A DNA stretch of 64,000 bases, from NCBI GenBank assembly GCA_035934995.1, contig DASYXI010000041.1, positions 50,603 to 114,602 on the forward strand, written 5' to 3'. The position numbers and the translations under genes are program-made. This DNA comes from REEB95 sp035934995 (GTDB lineage: Bacteria > Pseudomonadota > Alphaproteobacteria > ATCC43930 > CGMCC-115725). The notes under the pieces were generated by a model, which was given only the letters and a program-made list of their open reading frames with translations, was not told where the DNA came from and ran no database searches. This document shows positions 42,754 to 51,620 of the stretch, piece after piece. The stretch's first letter is position 1. Each line of letters begins with the position of its first letter.

Positions 42754-43962
42754 ATGACTCAGCGTAAAAGTGTGTTGAATTTTGCAGCCGCGGCCGGCGT
42801 AGCCGCGTTGTTGCTTGCGGGTCATTCACCCGCGTCCGCCGAAACCATCAAGATCGGCGTGATCTCGACCTATTCGGGGCCGATGGCGACGCTCGGCGAA
42901 GAGATCGATCACGGCCTGAGCCTCTACGTCAAAACCCACGAGAAGGAATTGCTGCCGGGCGTCAAGGTGGAGCTCATCAAACGCGACGATACCGGACCGG
43001 TGCCCGACGTCGCCAAGCGTCTGGCGCAAGAGCTGGTGACGCGCGATCACGTCCAGTTCCTGATCGGCGTCGTCTGGACGCCCTGCGGTCTGGCGATTTG
43101 TCCGATCGCCAACGAGGGCAAGGTGCCGTTCATCAGCACCAACGCCGCCGGCGTCACCATGCCGCGTCTGACACCCTACTTCGCGCGCACCTCGTTCACC
43201 TTGTGGCAGGTGGCCCTGCCAATCGGCAAATGGGCGGCGCAGCACGGCTACAAGCGGGCTTATGTCGCGGTCAGCGACTTCGCGCCCGGTCATGAAGCCG
43301 GCGATGCCTTCACCAAGGGCTTCACCGATGGCGGCGGCACGATCGTCGGCAGCGTTACCTTCCCGTTCCAGAATCCGGATTTCGTTCCGTTCCTCCAACG
43401 GGCCAAGGACGCCAAGCCCGACGTGCTCTTCCTCTGGGTACCGGCCGGCCCGCAGGCAACGCAGGCGATGAAGGCCTATAACGATCTCGGCCTCAAAGGC
43501 GCCAAGGTGGCGGTCATCAGTACGCAAGACCTGGTGCCGGACGAGCAGCTACCGCTGATGGGGGACGCGCCGCTTGGCCTGATCACCTCCGGCACCTATA
43601 CGATCGCCGCCGATCGTCCGGCCAACAAGGCGTTCCTCGCCGCCTGGGACAAGGAATACGGCAACGCGTTGATTCCCGATTACATGGCGGTGGATAGCTG
43701 GGATGGCATGAAGCTGCTGTTCGACGTCATCAAGCAGACCAAGGGCAAGTTCACGGCCGACCAGGCGATGGCGATCATCAAGAACTGGAAGGATCCGAAC
43801 AGCCCGCGCGGCCCGATCAGCATCGATCCCGACACGCGCGACATCGTCCAGAACGTCTATATCCGTCGCGTCGAGAAAGTGAACGGCAAGCTCGCGAACG
43901 TCGAGTTCGAAACAATCCCGAACGTCAAGGATCCGTGGAAGGCGATGCATCCCGCGCAATAA
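42754..43962 (+). CDS. branched-chain amino-acid type ABC binding protein (first copy)
   Basis: A 402-residue type 1 periplasmic binding protein (Peripla_BP_6). The signal peptide is at 1-29 (ending ASA), then TIKIGVISTYSGPMATLGEE, RLAQELVTRDHVQFLIGVVW and a conserved ligand-hinge region. The C-terminal half has GDAPLGLITSGTYTI and SPRGPISIDPDTRDIVQNVY. GGGGGGAG precedes the ATG. It delivers an amino acid or small carboxylate to the LivHMGF transporter encoded downstream. A close paralogue follows at 44100. Confidence 0.92.
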   Translation: MTQRKSVLNFAAAAGVAALLLAGHSPASAETIKIGVISTYSGPMATLGEEIDHGLSLYVKTHEKELLPGVKVELIKRDDTGPVPDVAKRLAQELVTRDHVQFLIGVVWTPCGLAICPIANEGKVPFISTNAAGVTMPRLTPYFARTSFTLWQVALPIGKWAAQHGYKRAYVAVSDFAPGHEAGDAFTKGFTDGGGTIVGSVTFPFQNPDFVPFLQRAKDAKPDVLFLWVPAGPQATQAMKAYNDLGLKGAKVAVISTQDLVPDEQLPLMGDAPLGLITSGTYTIAADRPANKAFLAAWDKEYGNALIPDYMAVDSWDGMKLLFDVIKQTKGKFTADQAMAIIKNWKDPNSPRGPISIDPDTRDIVQNVYIRRVEKVNGKLANVEFETIPNVKDPWKAMHPAQ

Positions 43963-44030
43963 CGCGCGGCGGCGTGGGCGGAATGCGTGGGCAGGGGCGC
44001 GGTCCGGGTTGCCTGGGCGGCGCCTCTGCC

Positions 44031-44046
44031 ATAGGATATATTCTAT
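44031..44046. promoter_or_regulatory. AT-rich palindrome between the two binding-protein genes
   Basis: ATAGGATATATTCTAT at 44031-44046 is a 16-base palindrome with one mismatched pair, standing out in GC-rich DNA. A GCCCGC/GCGGGC hairpin (44059-44064 and 44074-44079) follows, just before the Shine-Dalgarno of the second binding-protein gene. It could be a second promoter or operator serving the liv genes. Confidence 0.45.
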
Positions 44047-44099
44047 AGAACTATTGAAGCCCGCGTCCTGAATGCGGGCCAAAAAGGGGAGGGTGAGAC

Positions 44100-45305
44100 A
44101 TGCGCGTACAACGCACGTGGTTTTATGGCGTCGCGGCGGCGGTGCTGGGCGTGGTGCTGGCGTTTCCGGCCGCAGCCCAGACCACCATCAAGATCGGCAT
44201 CATCACGACCTATTCCGGGCCGTTGGCGCCGCCGGGCATCACGATGGACAAGGGTCTCACCCTTTACGCCAAGCTGCACAGCAAGGATCTGCCCAAGGGC
44301 GTGACGGTCGAGATCATCCGCCGTGACGATACGGGCATCGCGCCCGACGTCGCCAAGCGCCTGGCACAGGAACTGATCACCCGCGACCACGTCAACATCA
44401 TCGGCGGCGTGGTCTATTCGCCGAACGCGCTGGCGATGGCGCCGGTCATGACCGAGGCCAAGATGCCGTTCGTCGACATGAACGCGGCGGCCGCGGTGTT
44501 GACGACCAAATCGCCCTATATCGTGCGTGACTCCTTCACCTTGCAGCAAATCTCGATGCCGATGGGCGAATGGGCCGCGAAGCACGGCTACAAGCAAGCC
44601 TATACGGTGGTGAGCGATTACGCGCCGGGCTGGGACGCCGAAGACGGCTTCAAGATGGGCATCGAACACGACGGCGGCAAAGTCGTCGGCTCGGTGCGCG
44701 TGCCGGTGCAGAATCCCGATTTCACGCCGTTCCTCCAGCGCGTCAAGGACCAGAAGCCGAAGAGCCTGTTCATCTTCGTGCCGGGCGGCCCGCAGTCGAC
44801 GCAGATGATGAAGAGCTATAACGAGCTCAATCTGAAAAAAGTGGGCATCACGCTGGTGACGACGCAGGATCTTCTCATCGACAGCGAACTGCCGAAGATG
44901 GGCGACATTCCGCTCGGCGTGGTTAGCTCCGGCAGCTATTCGGCGGCCGCCACGCGGCCGGCCAACAAGGCGTTCGTCGCCGCCTGGCACAAGGAATACG
45001 GCGCCAACGACACGCCCGATTTCCTCGCCATCCAGGGTTGGGATGGCATGGCGATGATCTATGACGTCATCAAGAAGACCGGCGGCAAGTTCACCGGCGA
45101 CGCGGCGATGAAGATCCTCAAGAACTACAAGACCGCCGACAGCCCGCGCGGACCGTTCATGATCGATCCGTTGACCGGCGACGTCGTTCAGAACGTCTAT
45201 ATCCGCCGGGTCGAGAAGGTCGACGGCAAGCTCGCCAATGTCGAATTCGAAACCTTCCCGATGGTTAAGGACCCGTGGAAGGAAACGCACGCGGCGGCGA
45301 AATAG
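44100..45305 (+). CDS. branched-chain amino-acid type ABC binding protein (second copy)
   Basis: A 401-residue paralogue of the preceding binding protein. The signal peptide is at 1-26 (ending AAA), followed by TTIKIGIITTYSGPLAPPGI, RLAQELITRDHVNIIGGVVY, VVSSGSYSAAATRPANKAFV and SPRGPFMIDPLTGDVVQNVY. The tandem pair shares its ends, including KDPWK near the C-terminus, and probably arose by duplication with altered ligand range. GGGGAGGG precedes the ATG. It feeds the permease genes directly downstream. Confidence 0.92.
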   Translation: MRVQRTWFYGVAAAVLGVVLAFPAAAQTTIKIGIITTYSGPLAPPGITMDKGLTLYAKLHSKDLPKGVTVEIIRRDDTGIAPDVAKRLAQELITRDHVNIIGGVVYSPNALAMAPVMTEAKMPFVDMNAAAAVLTTKSPYIVRDSFTLQQISMPMGEWAAKHGYKQAYTVVSDYAPGWDAEDGFKMGIEHDGGKVVGSVRVPVQNPDFTPFLQRVKDQKPKSLFIFVPGGPQSTQMMKSYNELNLKKVGITLVTTQDLLIDSELPKMGDIPLGVVSSGSYSAAATRPANKAFVAAWHKEYGANDTPDFLAIQGWDGMAMIYDVIKKTGGKFTGDAAMKILKNYKTADSPRGPFMIDPLTGDVVQNVYIRRVEKVDGKLANVEFETFPMVKDPWKETHAAAK

Positions 45306-45442
45306 GTCGCATTCGGATCGGGATGATGGTCGCCGGCGTCAAGCGATCCGCCGGCGATCGCATCTTGGGCGATACGTTGCCTGGCCGGCTTCGTTCCCCC
45401 TATAGTGGTGGCCCGGGGACCACGCCCTAAATCATTGACACA

Positions 45443-46315
45443 ATGAACGAAATTCTCTCGGCCGCGGTCAGTATCGGGTTCTTCGGCCTAGCCTTCGCAA
45501 TGGTCCTGTATCTGATCTCGGTCGGCCTGTCGGTGACGATGGGTTTGATGGGATTCGTCAACCTGGCGCACGGCGTCTTTGCCATGTTCGGCGGTTATGC
45601 CGTGACGACGCTGATGAACGACTACGGCATGCCGTTCTGGGCGTCGCTGATCTGCGCCGTGGTGATCGTCGCGGCGCTCAGCGTCGTGTTCGAGCGCGTG
45701 CTTTACCGCCGGCTCTATGGCGGCGACGAGCTCGACCAGGTGCTGCTGACCATCGGCCTCGTGTTCATGTCGGTGGCCATCGCCAAGTATTTCTGGGGGC
45801 CGCTCGCGCAGCTCTTTCAGCCGCCGTCGGAACTGCGCGGCCAGGTCGATCTCGGCTTCCGCGAGTTTCCCGCGTATCGCACCTTCCTGATCGGTTGTGG
45901 GGCGATCCTGGTCACCGGCCTGTGGCTGGCGCTCGACCGGACACGCTTCGGCGCCAAGATCCGCGCCGCGGTCGATAATTTGCGCATGGCGCAGGCCGTC
46001 GGCATCAATACGTCGGGCTTGTTCACGATCACGTTCGCGCTCGGCAGCGGCCTCGCGGCGCTGGGCGGCGGGCTCGGCGCCGAGCTGCTGCCGATCTATC
46101 CCGGCTATTCCATCGACTACCTGGTCTATTTCCTGATCGTGGTTTCGGTCGGCGGCCTCGGATCGATTCGCGGGCCGTTTCTCGCGGCGTTGCTGCTCGG
46201 CATCGCCGATACCGCGTTTAAATATCTGCTGCCCGAAATCGGCTCGTTTTTCATCTATGCGCTGACGCTTGTGCTGCTCATGTGGCGGCCGCGCGGCCTG
46301 ATCGGGTCGTCGTAA
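45443..46315 (+). CDS. livH: branched-chain amino-acid ABC permease LivH
   Basis: A 290-residue inner-membrane permease with about eight helices. The conserved segments are GLSVTMGLMGFVNLAHGVFA, then FERVLYRRLYGGDELDQVLL, TIGLVF, and GLGSIRGPFLAALLLGIADT near the end. It forms the channel with LivM. The stop TAA overlaps the livM ATG by one base (TAATG). No strong Shine-Dalgarno is visible before its own ATG. Confidence 0.94.
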   Translation: MNEILSAAVSIGFFGLAFAMVLYLISVGLSVTMGLMGFVNLAHGVFAMFGGYAVTTLMNDYGMPFWASLICAVVIVAALSVVFERVLYRRLYGGDELDQVLLTIGLVFMSVAIAKYFWGPLAQLFQPPSELRGQVDLGFREFPAYRTFLIGCGAILVTGLWLALDRTRFGAKIRAAVDNLRMAQAVGINTSGLFTITFALGSGLAALGGGLGAELLPIYPGYSIDYLVYFLIVVSVGGLGSIRGPFLAALLLGIADTAFKYLLPEIGSFFIYALTLVLLMWRPRGLIGSS

Positions 46316-47313
46316 TGGCCGCGGTCGCCGAACGGATCGTCGCCGGAGCGGCGGAAACCTTCGCCCGTCGGCACCGCTATCGCTGGTTCGAGCTGTTGCC
46401 GTGGCTGGTGGCGTTAGCCGGTTACTTCGCGTTCCCGGATTATCTGGCGCTCGGCTCGCAGATTCTCGCCACGATCCTGTTCGCGCTGTCGGTCGATCTC
46501 GTGCTGGGTTATGCCGGCATCATCACCCTCGGCCAGGCCGCATTCTTCGGCACCGGCGCCTATACGGCGGGATTGCTGGCTGTGCACGGAATCGGCGCGC
46601 CGGTGATCGGCCTGCTGATTGCGGCTGTGGCCGCGGCTTTTGTCGGCCTCATTTCGGGCGTCGTGGTGCTGCGCACGAACGGCCTGACCCAGCTGATGAT
46701 GACGCTGATGGTCGCCGTCATGCTGCACGAGGCCGCGAATAAGGCGAACTCCGTCACCGGCGGCGCCGATGGCCTTCAGGGGATGAACGTCGACCCGGTC
46801 TTGGGCCTGTTCCACTTCGACCTCTACGGCAACACGGCCTACTTCTATTGCCTGGTCGTGCTCTTCATCTGCTGGTTCGTCATGCGCCGCATCGTTCATT
46901 CGCCGTTCGGCCGATCGCTCACCGGCATCCGTGAAAACGAGGCGCGCATGCATGCGATCGGCTCGCCGGTCTTCAAACGCCGTCTCGTCGCCTACGCCAT
47001 TTCGGCGGCGATGGCCGGCATTTCCGGCGCGCTCGTGGCACAGACGACTCAGTTCGTTGCCACCGATGCGCTTGGCTTCGAGCGCTCCGGCAACATCCTC
47101 ATCATGCTGCTGCTCGGCGGCATCGGCCGCCTCTACGGCGCCTTCATCGGCGTGCCGCTGTACATGATCGCGCAGGATCGCTTTGCCGCGATCGACCCGG
47201 TCTATTGGTATTTCTGGATCGGCCTGCTGCTGGTGCTGATGGTGATGTTCGCCCGCGGCGGCGTACTAGGGATATTCGATCGCATCGGCGCGCTGTTCGG
47301 ACGGCGGCGATGA
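46315..47313 (+). CDS. livM: branched-chain amino-acid ABC permease LivM
   Basis: A 332-residue permease with about nine to ten helices. It has SVDLVLGYAGIITLGQAAFF, GTGAYTAGLLA, the cytoplasmic loop FGRSLTGIRENEARMHAIGS that contacts the ATPase, and GNILIMLLLGGIGRLYGAFI. The start overlaps livH at TAATG and the stop overlaps livG at ATGA, showing a tight operon. It partners LivH in the membrane pore. Confidence 0.94.
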   Translation: MAAVAERIVAGAAETFARRHRYRWFELLPWLVALAGYFAFPDYLALGSQILATILFALSVDLVLGYAGIITLGQAAFFGTGAYTAGLLAVHGIGAPVIGLLIAAVAAAFVGLISGVVVLRTNGLTQLMMTLMVAVMLHEAANKANSVTGGADGLQGMNVDPVLGLFHFDLYGNTAYFYCLVVLFICWFVMRRIVHSPFGRSLTGIRENEARMHAIGSPVFKRRLVAYAISAAMAGISGALVAQTTQFVATDALGFERSGNILIMLLLGGIGRLYGAFIGVPLYMIAQDRFAAIDPVYWYFWIGLLLVLMVMFARGGVLGIFDRIGALFGRRR

Positions 47314-48074
47314 GTGAAACCGCGGCGGCGGCGCTCGAAACCCGTGGTCTATGCAAGAGCTTCGGCGCCTTGGCCGTCGCCAACAACATCGATTTCCGGC
47401 TGGGGCATGGGGCTCGTCATGCGCTCATCGGCCCCAACGGCGCCGGCAAGACGAGCTTCATCAATCTGGTCACCGGCGTTCTCCAACCCAATGACGGCCG
47501 CATTCTGCTCGACGGCGCCGACATCACGCCCTTGCCGCAAGCGCAGCGCGTCAAGCGCGGTGTCGTGCGCACGTTCCAGATCACGACGCTGTTCCGCGGG
47601 CTGACCGTGCTGGAGAACGTCACCTTGGCGGTGTCCGAGCGACTCGGCAGCGGCGGCGACATCCATCGTCCGGCCGGCAGCCGCCGCCACATCATCGACG
47701 AAGCCTATGCTTTGCTCGAACGGCTTGCGCTCCACGATGAGGCGTTGCGGCCGGTCAAGGAGCTCGCCTACGGCCGGCAGCGTCTCGTCGAGATCGCGGT
47801 CGCGCTCGGGCTGGCGCCCAAGGTGCTGTTGCTCGACGAACCGGCGGCTGGCGTGCCGTCGTCGGAATCGGGCACCATCGTCGACACCATCGAACGGCTG
47901 CCGGCCGACATCGCACTGCTGATCATCGAACACGACATGGATCTCGTGTTTCGCCTGGCGCGGCGGATCACCGTACTGGTCGCGGGCCAGATTCTGGTCG
48001 AAGGTGCGCCGCGGGAGATTGCCGCCGACGCGCGCGTTCGGCAGGTCTATCTCGGCGAGCGGGCCCGCGCATGA
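47310..48074 (+). CDS. livG: branched-chain amino-acid ABC ATPase LivG
   Basis: A 254-residue ATPase. Walker A is GPNGAGKTS (about 43-51), the signature region reads ELAYGRQRLVEIAVAL in place of canonical LSGGQ, as is common in LivG, and Walker B is KVLLLDEPAAGVPSSES. The H-loop is IIEHDMDLVFRLARRITVLV. It drives uptake with LivF. The starting ATG overlaps the livM stop (ATGA) and the last codons overlap livF in the same way. Confidence 0.94.
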   Translation: MSETAAAALETRGLCKSFGALAVANNIDFRLGHGARHALIGPNGAGKTSFINLVTGVLQPNDGRILLDGADITPLPQAQRVKRGVVRTFQITTLFRGLTVLENVTLAVSERLGSGGDIHRPAGSRRHIIDEAYALLERLALHDEALRPVKELAYGRQRLVEIAVALGLAPKVLLLDEPAAGVPSSESGTIVDTIERLPADIALLIIEHDMDLVFRLARRITVLVAGQILVEGAPREIAADARVRQVYLGERARA

Positions 48075-48790
48075 GCGCAACCGGCGACAGTCTGGCGCTC
48101 GACGCGGTCCGTGCCGGCTACGGCGACACGGTGGTGCTCGAGGGCGTCTCGCTGAGTCTGGCGGCGGCGGGAACGCTCGCCGTCCTCGGCCGCAACGGCG
48201 TCGGCAAGACGACGTTGCTCGCGACCGTCATGGGGCAGACCACCTTGCGCGACGGCTCGATCAAGCTGAACGGCCGCGAAGTCTCGGCGCTGCCGACATA
48301 TCGTCGGTCGCGGCTCGGCATTGGCTTCGTGCCGCAGGAACGCGAGGTTTTCCGCTCTCTGACGGTCGAAGAAAATCTCGATGTCGCCGCCCGGCCGGGC
48401 CGTTGGACACGCGAGCGGGTCTACGATTTCTTTCCGTCGCTCGGCGAGCGGCGGCGCAATCACGGCAACCAGCTTTCCGGCGGCGAACAGCAGATGCTGG
48501 CGATCGGCCGCGCGCTCATGGGCAACCCATCTCTCTTGCTGATGGACGAGCCGCTTGAGGGCTTGGCGCCCGTGATCGTCGAAACCGTCCTACGCGGTCT
48601 CGATCGGTTGAAGCGCGAGGACGATCTGGCGCTCGTGCTGGTCGAGCAGCACGCGCGCATCGCGCTTGAATTCGCGGTGGACGCGCTCGTCCTCGACCGC
48701 GGCGTTGTGGTCTATTCCGGACCCAGCCGCCCGCTGCTGGACGATCCCGATCGCTTGGCGCGGCTCATGGGTGTGTCGCGCCCGCACTAA
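48071..48790 (+). CDS. livF: branched-chain amino-acid ABC ATPase LivF
   Basis: A 239-residue ATPase. Walker A is GRNGVGKTT (about 39-47), followed by GIGFVPQEREVFRSLTVEEN, the signature LSGGEQQMLAIGRALMGNPS, Walker B LLLMDEPLEGLAP and H-loop VLVEQHARIALEF. It pairs with LivG. It is the last gene of the operon; its TAA stop is directly followed by the stop of the convergent GNAT gene with no bases between. Confidence 0.94.
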   Translation: MSATGDSLALDAVRAGYGDTVVLEGVSLSLAAAGTLAVLGRNGVGKTTLLATVMGQTTLRDGSIKLNGREVSALPTYRRSRLGIGFVPQEREVFRSLTVEENLDVAARPGRWTRERVYDFFPSLGERRRNHGNQLSGGEQQMLAIGRALMGNPSLLLMDEPLEGLAPVIVETVLRGLDRLKREDDLALVLVEQHARIALEFAVDALVLDRGVVVYSGPSRPLLDDPDRLARLMGVSRPH

Positions 48791-49732
48791 TCAACGCCAA
48801 TCGTCGAGCACGAAGGCTTCCGGTCGGTTCCATCCGGGCTGATTCGGCCGCAGCATGGCGACGCCGACAATTTCGGCGCGATAACCGCGCGCCAGCATGA
48901 TGCGATAGGCCACTTCGCGCGCCATGTTGACGCCGGCAATGATGCGCTGCGCGCCGCGTTGCGCCGCGAGCGCCTCGCATGCATCGAGCAGCGCCGTGAA
49001 ATCCTCGGCGGCGCCAGGGCGGACGCAGGCGAATTTGATGAAGAGCGCGCCGCTGCCGGCTTCGGTGCCGGGCCCGACATGGCATAGCGCGAAGCCGGCG
49101 ATAGCGCCGTCGCGCACAAGCAGCAGGGTCTCGCCCAGATTTTGCGCGGCGATCGCCGTGATCTCGCGGGTGAGGTCGAGGCCCGGAAAGACCGAGTCCG
49201 TGACCGTCCGACACGCAGCGACGGCGGACGCACGGTCGGATGGCGCCAGAGCCGACAAGGGGTGCGGCACCGCGGCGCCCGCGGCCGGCATCTTGGCCAT
49301 CACCGGCGTCAGCCGTTGGGCTTCGAAGCCATAGCTCTCGTAGAGGTGAAGGTGCTTGGCGCTATTCGGCAGGGTGTAAAGCGCTGCCAGCGGAAACCGT
49401 CGCTCGGCCACTAATGCCATGATCGCCGACATGAGCCGCCGGCCGACGCCGCGGTTGGCGGCGGCAGGTGCGACCGTCAGCGGACCCAGAATGAACGCGT
49501 TGCCCCAATCCATACCGACGACGCTGCCAACGACGCGATTGCCCGCGACGGCGGCAAAGCAGGGGCGCGGATCCATCGTCCAGCGCGTGCGAATGATCGC
49601 GGTGTCGCCGCGAAACTGCAGCGGATCGGCCAGTCCGAATTGGGTCCCGAAGGCGAGGCGATAGACCGTGTTGGCGGCCGCAAGATCGGCCGCGCGCAGG
49701 GACCGGACGATGATGTCCGACGACGGGCTCAT
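48791..49732 (-). CDS. double-GNAT-domain acetyltransferase
   Basis: A 313-residue protein with two GNAT folds. The first (about 5-150) is complete, with ILGPLTVAPAAANRGVGRRL, the acetyl-CoA-binding V-x-P...R-G-x-G-R/K loop, and LYESYGFEA. The second (about 165-305) is more divergent, with FIKFACVRPGAAEDFTALLD, then AGVNMAREVAYRIMLARGYR. It probably N-acetylates a small molecule; the substrate cannot be told. Confidence 0.85.
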   Translation of the reverse strand: MSPSSDIIVRSLRAADLAAANTVYRLAFGTQFGLADPLQFRGDTAIIRTRWTMDPRPCFAAVAGNRVVGSVVGMDWGNAFILGPLTVAPAAANRGVGRRLMSAIMALVAERRFPLAALYTLPNSAKHLHLYESYGFEAQRLTPVMAKMPAAGAAVPHPLSALAPSDRASAVAACRTVTDSVFPGLDLTREITAIAAQNLGETLLLVRDGAIAGFALCHVGPGTEAGSGALFIKFACVRPGAAEDFTALLDACEALAAQRGAQRIIAGVNMAREVAYRIMLARGYRAEIVGVAMLRPNQPGWNRPEAFVLDDWR

Positions 49733-49785
49733 GCATCAACCTCGCCTGCGTTCTCCATCCCGGGCAAGCCAGAAATTGGGCGCAA

Positions 49786-49818
49786 AGAAAAACCCGCCGG
49801 CCTTTGGGGCCGGCGGGT
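49786..49818 (-). terminator. intrinsic terminator of the porin gene
   Basis: A perfect 11-bp stem (ACCCGCCGGCC at 49792-49802 with GGCCGGCGGGT at 49808-49818) has a 5-base loop and is followed on the minus strand by a T-run at 49792-49788. It lies about 20 bases after the porin stop codon. Confidence 0.9.
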
Positions 49819-49838
49819 TCCGAAGATGTCTCGTTAGA

Positions 49839-51236
49839 CTAGAAGTAGAAGTTGAGCTGTACGTCGATCCGGTCGTCCGTGCCGTCGGCACTGGAGAACG
49901 TCTTGCGGTAAACCCGCTGCCATTCGAAGTAGAAATCGGTCTGCGGCACCGGTGAATAGATGACGTTCGCGTTTACGTTCCAGAGGTTTTTATTCATGGT
50001 CGCCAGGAGTTCGTTGTTCGTGAATCCCGGATTGCCGGACAATTTGGCGTAGCCGCCGGAGGCGTTGGCGCGCCACTGCCCATTGAAGAAGTGTTCGTAG
50101 TTAGCGTAACCCGCCCATTCCTTCACCGCAGTTCGGTCGCCGTTCGTGGTGTTGTACAGCTCGCCACCGATAGTCATTTCGGACGAGAAGCTCGGGGCGC
50201 CGCGGTCATAGATAATGCCACCGCGCAGCGCGTCTTTGCCCCAGGTGTTCAAGTGACCGCTCAGCGCCACAGCATAACCACCGTTCTGCGTATGTAATCC
50301 GGCCGTGTTGCGAACTTCGTTGATTTCCTCGCCCAACGCGAGCTTGACGTGACCCCACGGCTGGCCCCATTGCGCGGCCTGGGCGAAGGCCGGCCAATTG
50401 CCATATCCGCCCGCGGACGATCCGTTATTGTCAAGCGAGGTAAGCGCTGCGCCACCGGTTGCGGCGCTCGAGGCCGCGATGGTGCCGACGGCGGTAACTT
50501 GCTCTGCCGAGCCGGCGATTGTGAAGCCGTTGCCGCCGAGCCAAGTGTACCGGATCTGCGGCCGCCGCACGTTGGTTGTATTCAATACGCCGACGTCCTG
50601 TACACCGTTGGCGGTGTCGGAATAGGCCAGCGGATCGCCGAAGTTGGACAGAGTTTGACCCATCAGCCATGGGCCCAACGTGCCATAAGCCTGACGAAAG
50701 CGAAGGAGTTCGGCGTTGCCCGCGAGCTGCGAGCTGCTGGTCTGGTTAAAGTCGAATTCGATATAGGTTTTCAACTCCCCATAGGCGGTCGGCGTACGCG
50801 TCTCGATGTTGGGTCGCGTCGTCATCGCCTGCATCTGGGTGCCGCCGTTCGCCGCGTGACCCGCCAACCCGGCAGCGGAGACGCCCGGACCCTCGATGGG
50901 CGTAGCCGTCCATCCGTAGGAATTGACACCCTGGTGCGGTCCAAAATCGTGCACGACGTCGAACCGGATAAAGCCATGGACTGCGAACGAGGTGTTCGTG
51001 CCCGGCACCAGGAACGAGCCGGGGAACGATCCGCCACCCGGCGCGGACGCCGTCGGCATCACGCAGTCGTTATGACCCGGGCTGGTCATAGTCGTCGTGC
51101 AGTATGCGGTGCCGGTGCGGCCCTCGCTACCCTGCGTCATGTTTGTGCTGCTGAGTTGCGCGTGTGCCGCTCCCGCGAGCAGCGCGACCGAAGCGGTCGT
51201 CGCCAGCGCAGCGGTGTAATTGAGTTTCCGTTTCAT
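49839..51236 (-). CDS. DcaP-like outer-membrane porin
   Basis: A 465-residue outer-membrane protein with a signal peptide (1-26, ending AHA) and amphipathic strands ending in QLNFYF, a C-terminal outer-membrane signature. FAVHGFIRFDVVHDFGPHQG, TRPNIETRTPTAYGELKTYI and RFRQAYGTLGPWLMGQTLSN fit DcaP-type trimeric porins, which take up dicarboxylates and other small anions. GGGGG precedes the ATG, and a strong terminator follows the stop. A GntR-like palindrome lies about 210 bases upstream. Confidence 0.85.
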   Translation of the reverse strand: MKRKLNYTAALATTASVALLAGAAHAQLSSTNMTQGSEGRTGTAYCTTTMTSPGHNDCVMPTASAPGGGSFPGSFLVPGTNTSFAVHGFIRFDVVHDFGPHQGVNSYGWTATPIEGPGVSAAGLAGHAANGGTQMQAMTTRPNIETRTPTAYGELKTYIEFDFNQTSSSQLAGNAELLRFRQAYGTLGPWLMGQTLSNFGDPLAYSDTANGVQDVGVLNTTNVRRPQIRYTWLGGNGFTIAGSAEQVTAVGTIAASSAATGGAALTSLDNNGSSAGGYGNWPAFAQAAQWGQPWGHVKLALGEEINEVRNTAGLHTQNGGYAVALSGHLNTWGKDALRGGIIYDRGAPSFSSEMTIGGELYNTTNGDRTAVKEWAGYANYEHFFNGQWRANASGGYAKLSGNPGFTNNELLATMNKNLWNVNANVIYSPVPQTDFYFEWQRVYRKTFSSADGTDDRIDVQLNFYF

Positions 51237-51620
51237 TATACCCCCACATAACTGAGTCCGCGGATGCGGGGGGAGCAACCCCCACAGCGAGGAGCGCTCA
51301 CCCCTCGCTGACCCTAATGTCCGATGTTGCCCGCTTGGGTATCAAGCGTGGGTGCCAACTGTTCGGCCGATTGCGCCGGCGTGTGTCCGATGTGCAACAG
51401 ACCATCGCCGTAGAAGACTGAAAAGCGGCGCAAATCCAACGATCTGTGGTGTACCACAGCCGGACCGCGTTCTTTTTAAGTTCTGACCGCGCGTCGCGGA
51501 CCATGTGCGGATATCAGGCGATCAATTCGGGCCGCTCTAGCCGGCGCCGCCTGATTCGTGTCGCCGGTTCGACGGCGTCGAATTTCATGAACCCGATCGT
51601 GGCGGCGCGGGGGTCTCGCG
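51237..51620. other. 384-base region upstream of the porin gene
   Basis: No convincing gene. Short frames here (for example minus 51298-51504) lack a good start site and family resemblance. It contains the porin leader and a palindrome at 51444-51459, listed separately. Confidence 0.6.
51444..51459. promoter_or_regulatory. GntR/FadR-like palindrome upstream of the porin
   Basis: CTGTGGT, a GT centre, then ACCACAG: a 7-bp perfect inverted repeat with a 2-base centre. Its core fits the TGGT-N2-ACCA type of operator used by FadR-subfamily GntR regulators. It lies about 210 bases before the porin start, which would need a distant promoter. Confidence 0.4.

Noticed and set aside
51298..51504. A short minus-strand frame upstream of the porin
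   Set aside because: It has no Shine-Dalgarno and no recognisable composition, and it spans the palindrome region.
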